In this document: positions 32,496-40,902 of the stretch, in pieces
Layout of the letters: each line of letters starts with the position of its first letter
Position numbering within the stretch: position 1 is the stretch's first letter
Origin: Bin87 sp965116565
Lineage (GTDB): Bacteria; Chloroflexota; Dehalococcoidia; Lucifugimonadales; UBA3495
Direction of reading: 5' to 3'
DNA length: 64,000 nt
NCBI GenBank assembly: GCA_965116565.1
Contig: OZ220699.1
Coordinates: forward strand, 2,294,001 to 2,358,000
Translations under genes and position numbers: made by a program
Notes under the pieces: generated by a model
What the model was told of the DNA's origin: nothing
Seen by the model: the letters and a program-made list of their open reading frames with translations, nothing else
Database searches by the model: none

Positions 32496-34706
32496 TTAGT
32501 GCCGGAAACCGGTGTCGAAGCCGCGTGCTGCCGGGTTGATCAGCAGGTCAGGCCGGTTGCCCCATCGCTTCAGGAAGCGGCCGAAATTCTTCCGGCTCAA
32601 CTCGTCCCGCTGGTTTTCTTCCAGCTCTTCCCATTGCCGGTGTTCGTGACGCACCAACGGCAGGCTGCTGTCGCATACCACGCGGTAGCCGGCGTTTTTG
32701 AATTGGAAGCAGTAATCGATATCGAGATTCCGATAGAACCGGAACGACTCGTGCATGAGACCCACCGAGTTCAGGTCAGCGCGCCGGAAAGCCATGCAAT
32801 ACGCCTGCATGGCGTCGGCCTCGCCGCGGTCAACCTCCTCGTGGAAATGCTGCATGTCGTCGGTGGTGAGGCCGAAGGGCCCGAACACGCCGATGGTCGG
32901 GTCGGCCAAATGCTCCGCAACTGGAGACAGAACGTCGCCAACGACCTCGGTCGAAGCATCTATCAATATGATGTACTTGCCCCGCGCCTGTTTCAGTCCG
33001 ATGTTCTTCCCCGCAGCGTCGCCCACCGCGTGGTCGCAATGTATCACCCGAACGTTGTGGTGTTCGGCCTGCGCCCGTTCCAGATACTCCGCGGTGCCGT
33101 CCGTGGATCCGTTGTCCACGACGATCATTTCGGCCGACACGCCCTGGCTGTGTTTAACCACCGCTTCGACGCAGCGTCGGACGTCATCGACGTAGTCATA
33201 AGCGTTCAGCAGGAAGGTAAAGTCGTAGAGGTCAGGCTCGTCCAGCATCGACGGGACCTCTCGAGAAGCCGATACGGACGGCCAGCGGGCCAGTTGCAGT
33301 TCCAGAGGCGTTTGCGGCCGGACCCGGGTCGTCGATCCGATGTCTTCCACCACCAAGCCGTTCGCGACAACTTCCGCTCTCATGGCGTCGGCATCGGAGT
33401 AGGCCGCCTGCTCGCGGAGGGCCGCCCGCCTGGTTATCGCCTCGCTGTTCGCAGGCCCGATCTCATATTGGGTCGGGACTGTATCCAGATCCAGGCCAAA
33501 CACCCGGTCAAAGTCCAGGAGCAGGTCGACCTTGTCGGCCGGCGCGATTTCGGACCGTGCCATCTCCCACGTGATGGCCAACGCCGTCGGCAGGTCGAGG
33601 TCGTGGTGCACGGCGTCCCAGAATCGTTTTCGCCATGCTTCCGCGTCGCTGCTGACAGGGTGCTCACCCGAACCGTTGCCGGATGCATTCCGCCAGGTCC
33701 AAAGTCGGTTCCGGAGCCCGGTGAGGGCTTTCTCGGCCGCCCTGAGCGAGGTGAAAGTGAAGTTCATCCGGTGCCGGTAGCGCACCGTCATGCAAAGATA
33801 CCGAAACGCCAATGGGTCGAATCCCCGGGACGCCAGATCCTCGATAAGAAAGACGTTACCCGCCGACTTGGCCATCTTTGCGCCGTCCGCCAGCAGGTGT
33901 TGCCCGTGCACCCAGTAATTCACGTGCTGCCGTCCGAAGGTACCCTCGCTCTGCGCGATTTCGTCCTCATGGTGGGGGAACACGTTGTCCACCCCGCCGG
34001 TGTGAATATCGAAGTGCTCTCCCAGGTACCTGTGGGCCATCGCTGAGCACTCGATGTGCCAGCCGGGGAAGCCCTCTCCCCAAGGACTGTCCCACTTGAC
34101 GTCCCGTCCCGGCTCGGCAGCTTTCCACAGCGTGAAATCCCTGGGGTCGCGTTTCAGAGGATCCGCCTCGGCGCGCACGCCTTCCAGCAGGTCTCCCCCG
34201 AAGTTTCGGGACAGCTTGCCGTATTCGGGGAAACTGTTGACGTCGAAATAGATGTTGCCGCCGGCCTCGTAAGCTCCGCCATTCCCCATCAACGTGCCCA
34301 CCATCTCCAGCATTTCAGGAATGTGGTGGGACGCCCAGGGGAAAACGTGGGCCGGTTTGATATTGGTCCGCTCTTCGTCCTTCCAGAACCACTCGGCGTA
34401 ATACTCGCCAATCTCCTGGAGGGACTTGCCCTCGGCCAGGGCGGCCATGATCATCTTGTCGCCGCCGGCCTCCGCCAACTCCTGCCTCATGTGTCCCACA
34501 TCAGTGATGTTCTTGATGTGATACACCTCGTTCCCGTCCACCTCCAGGGTGCGACGGATCCAGTCGGCCATCAGGTAGGTCCGCAGGTTGCCGATGTGTG
34601 CGTAGCGGTACACGGTAGGCCCGCAGGTGTACATCGTCACGCGGCCTGGCGTAATCGGCCGAATTTCCTCGACGGCTTTCGTCAGGGTGTTGTAGATACT
34701 TAACAC
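32496..34706 (-). CDS. cysS: Cysteinyl-tRNA synthetase fused to a GT2 glycosyltransferase domain
   Basis: A 736-residue two-part protein. Residues 1-475 are a complete class I CysRS: zinc Cys C28 in MYTCGPTVY, the HIGH box as H37-IGN, zinc ligands C220 and HHEDE (245-249), and KMAKS at 277-281 for KMSKS. The helical and C-terminal parts of CysRS follow. Residues about 492-736 are a GT-A fold family 2 glycosyltransferase: FTFLLNAYDYVDDVRRCVEA, IVVDNGSTDGT (529-538), GKNIGLKQARGKYIILIDAS with the acidic metal site, and a C-terminal DIDYCFQFKNAGYRV. There is no stop, frameshift or second start at the junction. The GTG start is placed 7 bases after GGAGG. CysRS normally ends near 460-500 residues, so the fusion is exceptional. 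Confidence 0.93.
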   Translation of the reverse strand: MLSIYNTLTKAVEEIRPITPGRVTMYTCGPTVYRYAHIGNLRTYLMADWIRRTLEVDGNEVYHIKNITDVGHMRQELAEAGGDKMIMAALAEGKSLQEIGEYYAEWFWKDEERTNIKPAHVFPWASHHIPEMLEMVGTLMGNGGAYEAGGNIYFDVNSFPEYGKLSRNFGGDLLEGVRAEADPLKRDPRDFTLWKAAEPGRDVKWDSPWGEGFPGWHIECSAMAHRYLGEHFDIHTGGVDNVFPHHEDEIAQSEGTFGRQHVNYWVHGQHLLADGAKMAKSAGNVFLIEDLASRGFDPLAFRYLCMTVRYRHRMNFTFTSLRAAEKALTGLRNRLWTWRNASGNGSGEHPVSSDAEAWRKRFWDAVHHDLDLPTALAITWEMARSEIAPADKVDLLLDFDRVFGLDLDTVPTQYEIGPANSEAITRRAALREQAAYSDADAMRAEVVANGLVVEDIGSTTRVRPQTPLELQLARWPSVSASREVPSMLDEPDLYDFTFLLNAYDYVDDVRRCVEAVVKHSQGVSAEMIVVDNGSTDGTAEYLERAQAEHHNVRVIHCDHAVGDAAGKNIGLKQARGKYIILIDASTEVVGDVLSPVAEHLADPTIGVFGPFGLTTDDMQHFHEEVDRGEADAMQAYCMAFRRADLNSVGLMHESFRFYRNLDIDYCFQFKNAGYRVVCDSSLPLVRHEHRQWEELEENQRDELSRKNFGRFLKRWGNRPDLLINPAARGFDTGFRH

Positions 34707-34808
34707 GTCGCCACCTCCGCCAGGTGCGAGATGGCGCAAGTTTAGCACGCCCGATACCCGTTTGCATCTGAGTCCGGCCTGTTATTTGCGATGAGTCGCG
34801 ACATGAAA

Positions 34809-34834
34809 AAGGGGCGGAATCGATTCCGCCCCTT
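34809..34834 (-). terminator. Rho-independent terminator of the CoA-transferase operon
   Basis: A 26-base perfect palindrome (13-bp arms starting AAGGGGCGG) lies 22 bases past the CoA-transferase stop, followed on the minus strand by TTTTTC. It is also upstream of the cysS-fusion start, insulating it. Confidence 0.85.
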
Positions 34835-34856
34835 GCAACGTTGCCGGTTACGCGCC

Positions 34857-37142
34857 TCATGGTTGCGGGGCCACCGCCGCTCCGGAGGCTTTGAGTTCCT
34901 CGATTTGGCCCGGCGTGTACCCTGCCTCGCCAAGGATCTCATCGGTGTGCATCCCGAACCACGGCGCCGGAGGGCCCAAACGAGGCGGCGTCGCGGATAG
35001 CCGCGCGGTGGTTCCCGAATGGTCAACACTTCCCCAGACGTGGTGGTCGCGCGTAACCACGAAACCCGCGTTCCGCACCACCGGGTCGTTCCGATAATCT
35101 TCCATGGTCAGGTTGGGCGTTACCGCAACGCCCAACGGTCTCAATTCCTGCATCCAATGCTCGACGGTATTGCCCTGAATGGCATCGGCGATGGCGTCGG
35201 CGTCATCGTGGATGTCGCGGAAGCCCAACGCCGACAGGAAAGCGCCATAGGTTGCGTCGTCATTGCAATGGACATATAGCCAACCGTCCGCCGCTTCGTA
35301 CAACCGCGACCGGGGGGAGTATCCCCGAGCGTCCACTCCCTCGATATCGTCGCGCCGGTAGCCCTCATAGTCGAGGAAATACGGCGACTGCAGGAGGCCG
35401 GCAGTCAACGCCAGCCCGCTGTCCACCGACTGACCCAGGCCCGTCCGGTTGCGCTCGTGCAGGGCCAGGGCCACCGCGTACGCTCCCATCAATCCGGTGC
35501 CGTAGTCGTTCACCGCATACGGGGCGAGCATCGGTTTGCCTTCGCGCCCACCGCGTCGCACCTGCATCCCGCTGGTGCCCTGCGCCAGCTGCTCCCATCC
35601 GGCCCGCTCGGACCAGGGCCCGTCATATCCGAAGGCGTTGAGGGATGCGTACACGATATCCGGTTTCACCTTCTTTACTGCCTCATAGCCCAATCCCAGC
35701 CGGTTCACCGCCGATTTCCGGTTGTTCTCCACGATCACGTCGGCAGATTCGACCAGCTTCCAGAACACGCCCCGCCCCTCGTCGGTTTTGAGGTTGAGCA
35801 TGATGCTCCGCTTCCCGCGGTTCACGTCGATGTAGCCGATCGGATCGAGGATCCGCGTCGGGTCGTCTATCTTGATGACGTCGGCGCCGAACTCTCCCAG
35901 CGTGCGCCCGCACGTGGGGCCGGCCAGAATGATGCACAGGTCGAGCACCCTGACACCCTGCAAGGCCGACATAACATCAGCAGTGGTTCCATTGCTGGCC
36001 GTCGCTCGAGCCGGAGCATCCGGCATCCCCGACACTACTTCATCCGTGTGCTCGCCCAACTTCGGCGCGCCGCCTTGAATCGCTCCGGGGGTTCCACGCA
36101 GCCTGACCTGCACGCCCGGCTGCTTCATCTTGCCGCGCTCGGCGTCGTCGACTTCCACCACCATCTTTGCCGATACCGCGTGGTCGTGGACCAGCCATTC
36201 GTCCACCGTCTTGCAAACTGTGCATGCGCCGCCCTGCGCGTTGATGTCCGATTCCCACTGCCAGGCCGTTCGCTCCTTGAACATCTCGGCGAACCGGTCC
36301 TGCCAAACGTTCAACGTTTCCGGGTCCACCGGCCTGCCGAACAGGGAGGTCACTTCGTCGATCCATTCCGTTCGTCCGGCGGCGGTCAGGGTCTGGCGGG
36401 CAAAACGCTCGAACATGCCGTGGTGGTACACCCACCGACCGTCCGCGCACTCATAGGGATGCGACATCACCGTGCGCGGGAAATCGAACAGGTCCACGTA
36501 TTCGTAGTTGTTGAACTTGATGATGCGACTGCCCATTGCGGTGAACATTGCCGAGTGCAACGGCACTTCGATCCGTTGACCCTTGCCCGTCTTGTCCCTG
36601 GCGTTGATGGCCATCGCCACCGACACCGACCCCAGCAAGGCCGAGAAAGTGCTTGCGATGGGCAACGGCGTGAACAGCGGATCGCCACCGCTCTCGCTGG
36701 TCTCAGGGTAAAAACCGGTCTCCGCGCTGATCACCGGGTCCCATCCGGGCTCGTTGCGGCTCGGGTGTTCCTCGCCGTATCCGGGCAGGGAGCAATAGAT
36801 GAGCCCCTGGTTCTCTGAGGACAACGCGTCATAACCGATGCCAAGCCGTTCGGCCACGCCCGGCCGGAAGTTCTCGATCACCACGTCCGCGCTGGCCGCC
36901 AACTTTTGAGCCGTGGCTCTGCCGGCGTCGGTTTTCAAGTCCAGCACGACCGACTTTTTCCCCCGGTTCCAGGTGGCGAACGCCGGCTCGGATCGGGCCG
37001 GATCGCCGCCGGGCCGTTCCACCTTGATGACGTGGGCGCCCTGATCGGAGAGCAGCATCCCGAGCATGGGCCCCGGAACATACTGACCGAACTCCAAAAC
37101 GTGAATGTCGCGCAACGCGCCCGAAGTCCCGTTGGTCGTCAT
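34857..37142 (-). CDS. Double-module class III CoA-transferase (CaiB/BaiF)
   Basis: A 761-residue protein containing two CaiB/BaiF modules in one chain. Each starts with a similar block: IHVLEFGQYVPGPMLGMLLSDQGAHVIKVE for the first and VRVLDLCIILAGPTCGRTLGEFGADVIKID for the second (about residue 390). Each carries ADVVIENFRPG/ADVIVENNRKS, and GY-type loops follow. Class III CoA-transferases move CoA between organic acids through an Asp anhydride. They normally act as interlocked homodimers of about 400 residues, so this fusion may form the dimer within one chain. Substrates known for the family include oxalate/formate and carnitine. It is transcribed after a DAO oxidase gene. An AGGAG site precedes the ATG. 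Confidence 0.9.
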   Translation of the reverse strand: MTTNGTSGALRDIHVLEFGQYVPGPMLGMLLSDQGAHVIKVERPGGDPARSEPAFATWNRGKKSVVLDLKTDAGRATAQKLAASADVVIENFRPGVAERLGIGYDALSSENQGLIYCSLPGYGEEHPSRNEPGWDPVISAETGFYPETSESGGDPLFTPLPIASTFSALLGSVSVAMAINARDKTGKGQRIEVPLHSAMFTAMGSRIIKFNNYEYVDLFDFPRTVMSHPYECADGRWVYHHGMFERFARQTLTAAGRTEWIDEVTSLFGRPVDPETLNVWQDRFAEMFKERTAWQWESDINAQGGACTVCKTVDEWLVHDHAVSAKMVVEVDDAERGKMKQPGVQVRLRGTPGAIQGGAPKLGEHTDEVVSGMPDAPARATASNGTTADVMSALQGVRVLDLCIILAGPTCGRTLGEFGADVIKIDDPTRILDPIGYIDVNRGKRSIMLNLKTDEGRGVFWKLVESADVIVENNRKSAVNRLGLGYEAVKKVKPDIVYASLNAFGYDGPWSERAGWEQLAQGTSGMQVRRGGREGKPMLAPYAVNDYGTGLMGAYAVALALHERNRTGLGQSVDSGLALTAGLLQSPYFLDYEGYRRDDIEGVDARGYSPRSRLYEAADGWLYVHCNDDATYGAFLSALGFRDIHDDADAIADAIQGNTVEHWMQELRPLGVAVTPNLTMEDYRNDPVVRNAGFVVTRDHHVWGSVDHSGTTARLSATPPRLGPPAPWFGMHTDEILGEAGYTPGQIEELKASGAAVAPQP

Positions 37143-37219
37143 GGAATGATTCTCCTATGCAATCGGTGATTGACCGGACCGCCTGGTTCGGTCGAGACAA
37201 CTACTCTCAGGATCCCTCA

Positions 37220-38347
37220 TCAGGCCGAGTTGAAACGGCCGGGATCACAGCCATCCAGGCTGATGCCGGTCTCCCCGTCGGCGATGACTTCCGCTATTCC
37301 TTTCGACATGGCGGGACCCAGCAGGATGCCCTTCTTCTGGCCTCCGGCGCAGATGTACACGTTGTCCCAACCCGGCGCCTGGCCCACGATCGGCAACCAG
37401 TCCGGAGTCACCGGACGCAGGCACGCTGTGTGCAACGCCACCTCCGCTACAGCGAGAGACGGCATGAGCCGTACGGCTTTTTCGGTGATGCTCGACCGGG
37501 CTTCGTCGGTCAACGACAGGTCAAAATCAGCGTGTTCTTCCGTCGCTCCGCACCAGATCAACCCATCCGGCTTGTTGTACATCGAACTACCGCCGCCGGT
37601 CAGTTCGTGTTCCAGGCCCGGCCCGTTCGGTTTCATCCGGATAATTTGACCCTTCAGCGGATCGACTGGAATCGAAATATCCAGCCACGGCTCCGCGGCG
37701 CGACACCAGGGCCCGGCTGCGATCAACAGGACGCCGCACGCAATCTCCCCGTCGTCGGTAACCACGGACTCCACCCTGCCGTTCCCCAGCCGCAAGCCTG
37801 ATGCGGTGCCCGACACCACCTCCACACCCGCCATCTGTGCCGCCGCAGCCAGGGCCTGGGTGAATTCCTGCCCATCCAGCGCCCCGTTGCCCAGGGCTCG
37901 CACGCCGGCCAGAGCGTGAGGAGTCACGCGAGGCTCAAGGGCCAGCACGTCCTCGCGTTCCAGCCATTCTGCAGAGAAACCAGGCTCGGGAGCGTTGTTG
38001 AAAGTTTCCAGAGTGTCTCGCAACTCCTGTAACTCGCTCTCGTCCAGCGCGACCTTGATGATGGACGAGAGACGACCGTGATAATCGATCCCTGTCTTGT
38101 CCGGCAGGGAGTCCCACAGTTCTTTGTGCAGGTTAAAAGATTGCAACGCCATGGGTTGCAGCGGTTCCGGCCAGCCGTGGCCCTCCAGCGGGTTGAGGCC
38201 TCCTGCGTTGTAGCCGGATGCCTTGCTGCCGATTCCCTCGCGTTCAAGTATCGTCGCTTTGATTCCCCTCTGCGCCAGGTAGTAGGCCGCGCCGGCGCCG
38301 GCTGCGCCCCCACCAATGATCAACACGTCGGTTGCTTTGTTTGTCAT
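37220..38347 (-). CDS. FAD-dependent oxidoreductase (DAO family)
   Basis: A 375-residue flavoprotein with VLIIGGGAAGAGAAYYLAQRG and TILERE (acidic residue after strand 2) as the FAD site. A SKASGYNAGGLNP loop follows, a common feature of glycine/sarcosine oxidase-like enzymes. Near the C-terminus, WLPIVGQAPGWDNVYICAGGQKKGILLGPAMSKG closes the flavin pocket. The active-site residues cannot be assigned by eye. It has its own AGGA site and divergent promoter region with the FmdB gene. The CoA-transferase gene lies 77 bases downstream on the same strand. Confidence 0.9.
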   Translation of the reverse strand: MTNKATDVLIIGGGAAGAGAAYYLAQRGIKATILEREGIGSKASGYNAGGLNPLEGHGWPEPLQPMALQSFNLHKELWDSLPDKTGIDYHGRLSSIIKVALDESELQELRDTLETFNNAPEPGFSAEWLEREDVLALEPRVTPHALAGVRALGNGALDGQEFTQALAAAAQMAGVEVVSGTASGLRLGNGRVESVVTDDGEIACGVLLIAAGPWCRAAEPWLDISIPVDPLKGQIIRMKPNGPGLEHELTGGGSSMYNKPDGLIWCGATEEHADFDLSLTDEARSSITEKAVRLMPSLAVAEVALHTACLRPVTPDWLPIVGQAPGWDNVYICAGGQKKGILLGPAMSKGIAEVIADGETGISLDGCDPGRFNSA

Positions 38348-38362
38348 GATGTCAGTCCTGAG

Positions 38363-38391
38363 TTCTGGGATGATGTCGGCTAGGATATAAT
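38363..38391 (+). promoter_or_regulatory. Candidate promoter of the FmdB-type gene
   Basis: TTCTGG (38363-38368) and a perfect TATAAT (38386-38391) are 17 bases apart, 19 bases before the ATG. The -35 matches the consensus only in part. Confidence 0.45.
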
Positions 38392-38409
38392 TCTGGCCCG
38401 GAGGTGTCT

Positions 38410-38667
38410 ATGCCGATCTACGAGTACCGCTGCTCCGCTTGCGGCGCGGATTTCGAGTCCATCCGGCCGGTTTCGCGGGCCGATGATCCCATCAGTTGCC
38501 AGATTTGCGGCGCGGCCGCCACGCGCCAGCTCTCGAATTTCTCGTTCAAGTCCGACACTTTCACGTCCCCCAAATTGCGGAATCGGCCCGGCGCCGTATT
38601 CAGGGGGGAGAACGCGGGAAGCGAGGCGGGATCGGATTCGCAGGACGCCGGGGTCTCCTCCGGCTAG
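38410..38667 (+). CDS. FmdB-family zinc-ribbon regulator-like protein
   Basis: An 85-residue protein with an N-terminal zinc ribbon: PIYEYRCSACG (first Cys-x-x-Cys) and ISCQICGAAATRQL (second), matching the FmdB/CxxC_CxxC_SSSS family. The rest is Ser/Gly/Asp-rich and disordered, as is usual. The ATG is 5 bases from GGAGG; a GTG two codons earlier is less well placed. Its function in general is unknown; the founding member was linked to formamidase regulation. Its stop codon overlaps that of the convergent DUF971 gene in a shared CTAG. Confidence 0.88.
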   Translation: MPIYEYRCSACGADFESIRPVSRADDPISCQICGAAATRQLSNFSFKSDTFTSPKLRNRPGAVFRGENAGSEAGSDSQDAGVSSG

Positions 38668-39014
38668 CGCCGGCTGGCCCGCGCCTCGCCGCACGCAATG
38701 CAGGTGCAGGCCGCCCTCAAAATGCGGTAAGTGTAGATGCCGGTGTAGTGGGCGTCGCTCCACAGGAACTGCAGGGCATATTGTCCCACCGCCATCTGGT
38801 CCAGGGCGCGCACGTCTGCGGGCACGCTGTCGGGGTCCAGGATCGCGCGGCCCGTCATCTCCTCTACGCACGACGCGCACGGGCACCTGAGCCGCAGCAT
38901 CCGGTGTGGGTAAATGCCCCGGTGACCGTCATCCCAATTGATGATGATGGAATTGCCGGAGATATCGACGTCAATCGGCTTGATGATCTCGTTGGTGGCC
39001 ATCGTGTTCATCAT
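38664..39014 (-). CDS. DUF971-domain protein
   Basis: A 116-residue protein matching DUF971 (the gamma-butyrobetaine hydroxylase N-terminal-like domain). It has IINWDDGHRGIYPHRMLRLRCPCASCVEEMTGR, then VGQYALQFLWSDAHYTGIYTYRILRAACTCIACG. The two conserved Cys pairs (CPCASC and CTCIAC) may bind zinc or an iron-sulfur cluster. Related stand-alone proteins occur next to Fe-S or scaffold genes; the role is unsettled. The start overlaps the stop of the upstream TPP-enzyme gene, so it is its translational partner. Confidence 0.88.
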   Translation of the reverse strand: MMNTMATNEIIKPIDVDISGNSIIINWDDGHRGIYPHRMLRLRCPCASCVEEMTGRAILDPDSVPADVRALDQMAVGQYALQFLWSDAHYTGIYTYRILRAACTCIACGEARASRR

Positions 39015-40705
39015 CCCCCGGTGGGCGCCTGGACCTCCGCCAGACGGGCGGGACGCGGCATTTCATCCGGGTCGGTTGGGATCTCGATAATGCTGGGACC
39101 ATCCACCGCCAGGGCCTCCGCAAACGCGTTTGCTATGTCCTCCGGCCGGTCCACGTAGAATCCTGCGCCGCCGAACAATTCGGCGTACCTGTCGAACCGG
39201 GGATTCACGGTGTCCGCGCCCACGTACCGCTCGTTGAACGCGTATTTCTGGTACGCCTTTTCAGAGCCCCAGCAGTCGTTGTTCATTACGACCGAGATGT
39301 TTTTCAGTCCGTAACGTACCGCTGTCTCGAATTCCTGGGCGTTGAACAGGAAGCCGCCGTCGCCGTTGAAATTCACCACCGGTCGGTCCGGGGCTGCGAA
39401 GTTGGCGCCGATCGACGCCGGGAAACTGAACCCCAACCCTCCGAGGTCCAGCGCCATGATCAAGCTGCGCGGCTGGTAGTAGTTAAGGCGGTCCTGCCCG
39501 AAATTGGGCGCCAGGCCAGCGTCCAGCGCGACGATCGCGTTCCGGGGCATCACTTTGCGCAACTCGGCGTAGACCCTTTGAGGCTTGATGTAGTCGCCCG
39601 TCAGCGTGGCTTCAGAGTCCAACCGAGCCGCCCGCGCCGCGTTCCAGGCGGCCACGCGCCCCGTCCACTCAGCATCGGGCCGCAGCTCCGCCTCCGCCAC
39701 GATGGCGTTGATCTCGTCCACCACCGCTCCCACGTCCCCCTCAACTCCCACCGTGATTGGATAGATGCGTCCGATTTCCTTGGGATCAATCTCGATGTGG
39801 ACGATGCGAGCATCGGCCGGGATGAAGCGATGGTCGAAGAACGTCGTCGACTGTCCCAGGCGTGTTCCGGCGGCCACGATCACATCGGCATTCCGCACTG
39901 CGTCAATGGCTTCCTGCGCGCCGAGTCGTCCCAGATGACCGAGGTAGTTGGGATGGTCGTTGGGCACGGCATCCGCACGCCCGTAGGATGTCACGATCGG
40001 CGCGCCCGTGAGCTCCGCCAACCGTGTTACCGGCGCATCCGCCAAGCTCCACTCGACCCCTCCGCCGGCGACGATCACCGGACGTTTCGCTGCGAGGATT
40101 TCCCGCGCCGCCGCCTCAACCTGCTGCCGGTCCCCGCGGGAATGGCCCTGACCGGTACGATAGGAACTGGGAGTGAGCAAATCCAGGTCCACTTCAGCGC
40201 CGGGCAGGAGATCCCTCGGTATGTCCACCAGCACCGGACCCATCTTCCCCGAGGTCGCGATGCGAAACGCCTGACGCAGCGCGTCCGGGAGCCGTTCAAT
40301 TTTGTTGATGGAAAAGCTGGCCTTGGTAATCGGCTCGAACAATGCCACCTGGTCGAATTCCTGGGTTGAATCGAGGTGCTGGTGGTCGCGGGACGCCGAC
40401 GGCGCGAGCACCACGACAGGCGAGTGTGCGACGTAGGCGGACCCAATGCCATAGGTAAGGTTCAATACGCCCGGGCCGTTGGTGACCAGGCAAACCGACG
40501 GAGCGCCCGCGATGCGGCTGTACCCGTCCGCCATCAATGCGGCGCCCTGCTCGTGGCGAACCCCAACGAATTCCATGTCGTCGCGGTCGTAGAGCGGGTC
40601 CAGCACGTCCAGGAACGACGAGCCGACGATTCCAAAAATCTTGCTGACGCCCTCCTGCTGCAGGAGTTCGATAACCGCCTCGCCGGCTTTCATTCGCTGG
40701 GGCAT
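39011..40705 (-). CDS. Acetolactate-synthase-like TPP enzyme (Xsc- or oxalyl-CoA-decarboxylase-like)
   Basis: A 564-residue protein with all three TPP-enzyme domains. The N-terminal domain contains VRHEQGAALMADGYSR, whose Glu activates TPP, and a central domain runs to about residue 340. The C-terminal domain carries FNGDGGFLFNAQEFETAV, then VVMNNDCWGSEKAYQ. The WGSEK block followed by RYVGADTV is reminiscent of sulfoacetaldehyde acetyltransferase (Xsc: WGAEK, FVG). KASFSINKIERLPDALRQAF and the 564-residue length also recall oxalyl-CoA decarboxylase. I cannot decide by eye. Neighbours argue both ways: sulfopyruvate decarboxylase elsewhere in the window for Xsc, and a probable oxalate oxidoreductase divergent to it for the second. 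The ATG at 40705 has GAGG 11 bases upstream. Confidence 0.8.
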   Translation of the reverse strand: MPQRMKAGEAVIELLQQEGVSKIFGIVGSSFLDVLDPLYDRDDMEFVGVRHEQGAALMADGYSRIAGAPSVCLVTNGPGVLNLTYGIGSAYVAHSPVVVLAPSASRDHQHLDSTQEFDQVALFEPITKASFSINKIERLPDALRQAFRIATSGKMGPVLVDIPRDLLPGAEVDLDLLTPSSYRTGQGHSRGDRQQVEAAAREILAAKRPVIVAGGGVEWSLADAPVTRLAELTGAPIVTSYGRADAVPNDHPNYLGHLGRLGAQEAIDAVRNADVIVAAGTRLGQSTTFFDHRFIPADARIVHIEIDPKEIGRIYPITVGVEGDVGAVVDEINAIVAEAELRPDAEWTGRVAAWNAARAARLDSEATLTGDYIKPQRVYAELRKVMPRNAIVALDAGLAPNFGQDRLNYYQPRSLIMALDLGGLGFSFPASIGANFAAPDRPVVNFNGDGGFLFNAQEFETAVRYGLKNISVVMNNDCWGSEKAYQKYAFNERYVGADTVNPRFDRYAELFGGAGFYVDRPEDIANAFAEALAVDGPSIIEIPTDPDEMPRPARLAEVQAPTGG

Positions 40706-40845
40706 GGTCGAACGCACCTCAATCCGAAATTCGCTCGGCAGTTTATCATACGTGGTCGGTGGCCTCGGAGCGCCGATAGGAGTATGGCTAACCCTAATTT
40801 CTTTGGCGCCGTTCGCACGGGAGCGCCGCCAGCTTGGTGAGCGTT

Positions 40846-40870
40846 ACGCGAACGATTCGCGTGCTATAAT
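40846..40870 (+). promoter_or_regulatory. Promoter and palindromic operator of the oxidoreductase operon
   Basis: GTGCTATAAT (40861-40870) is an extended -10 with a consensus hexamer. Directly before it, ACGCGAA-cga-TTCGCGT (40846-40862) is a perfect 7+7 palindrome with a 3-base centre. It occupies the place where RNA polymerase contacts the spacer, so a bound regulator would block transcription. The operon start codon is 33 bases downstream, with an AGGAGG site. Confidence 0.6.
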
Positions 40871-40902
40871 GCCGCATCAATCACCGAGGAGGCCTCCCAG
40901 AA

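Noticed and set aside
32475..34046. Plus-strand ORF of 523 codons across the cysS fusion
   Set aside because: Antisense shadow of the synthetase and glycosyltransferase codons; no motif, and Arg/Val/His-rich composition typical of reverse-frame translation.
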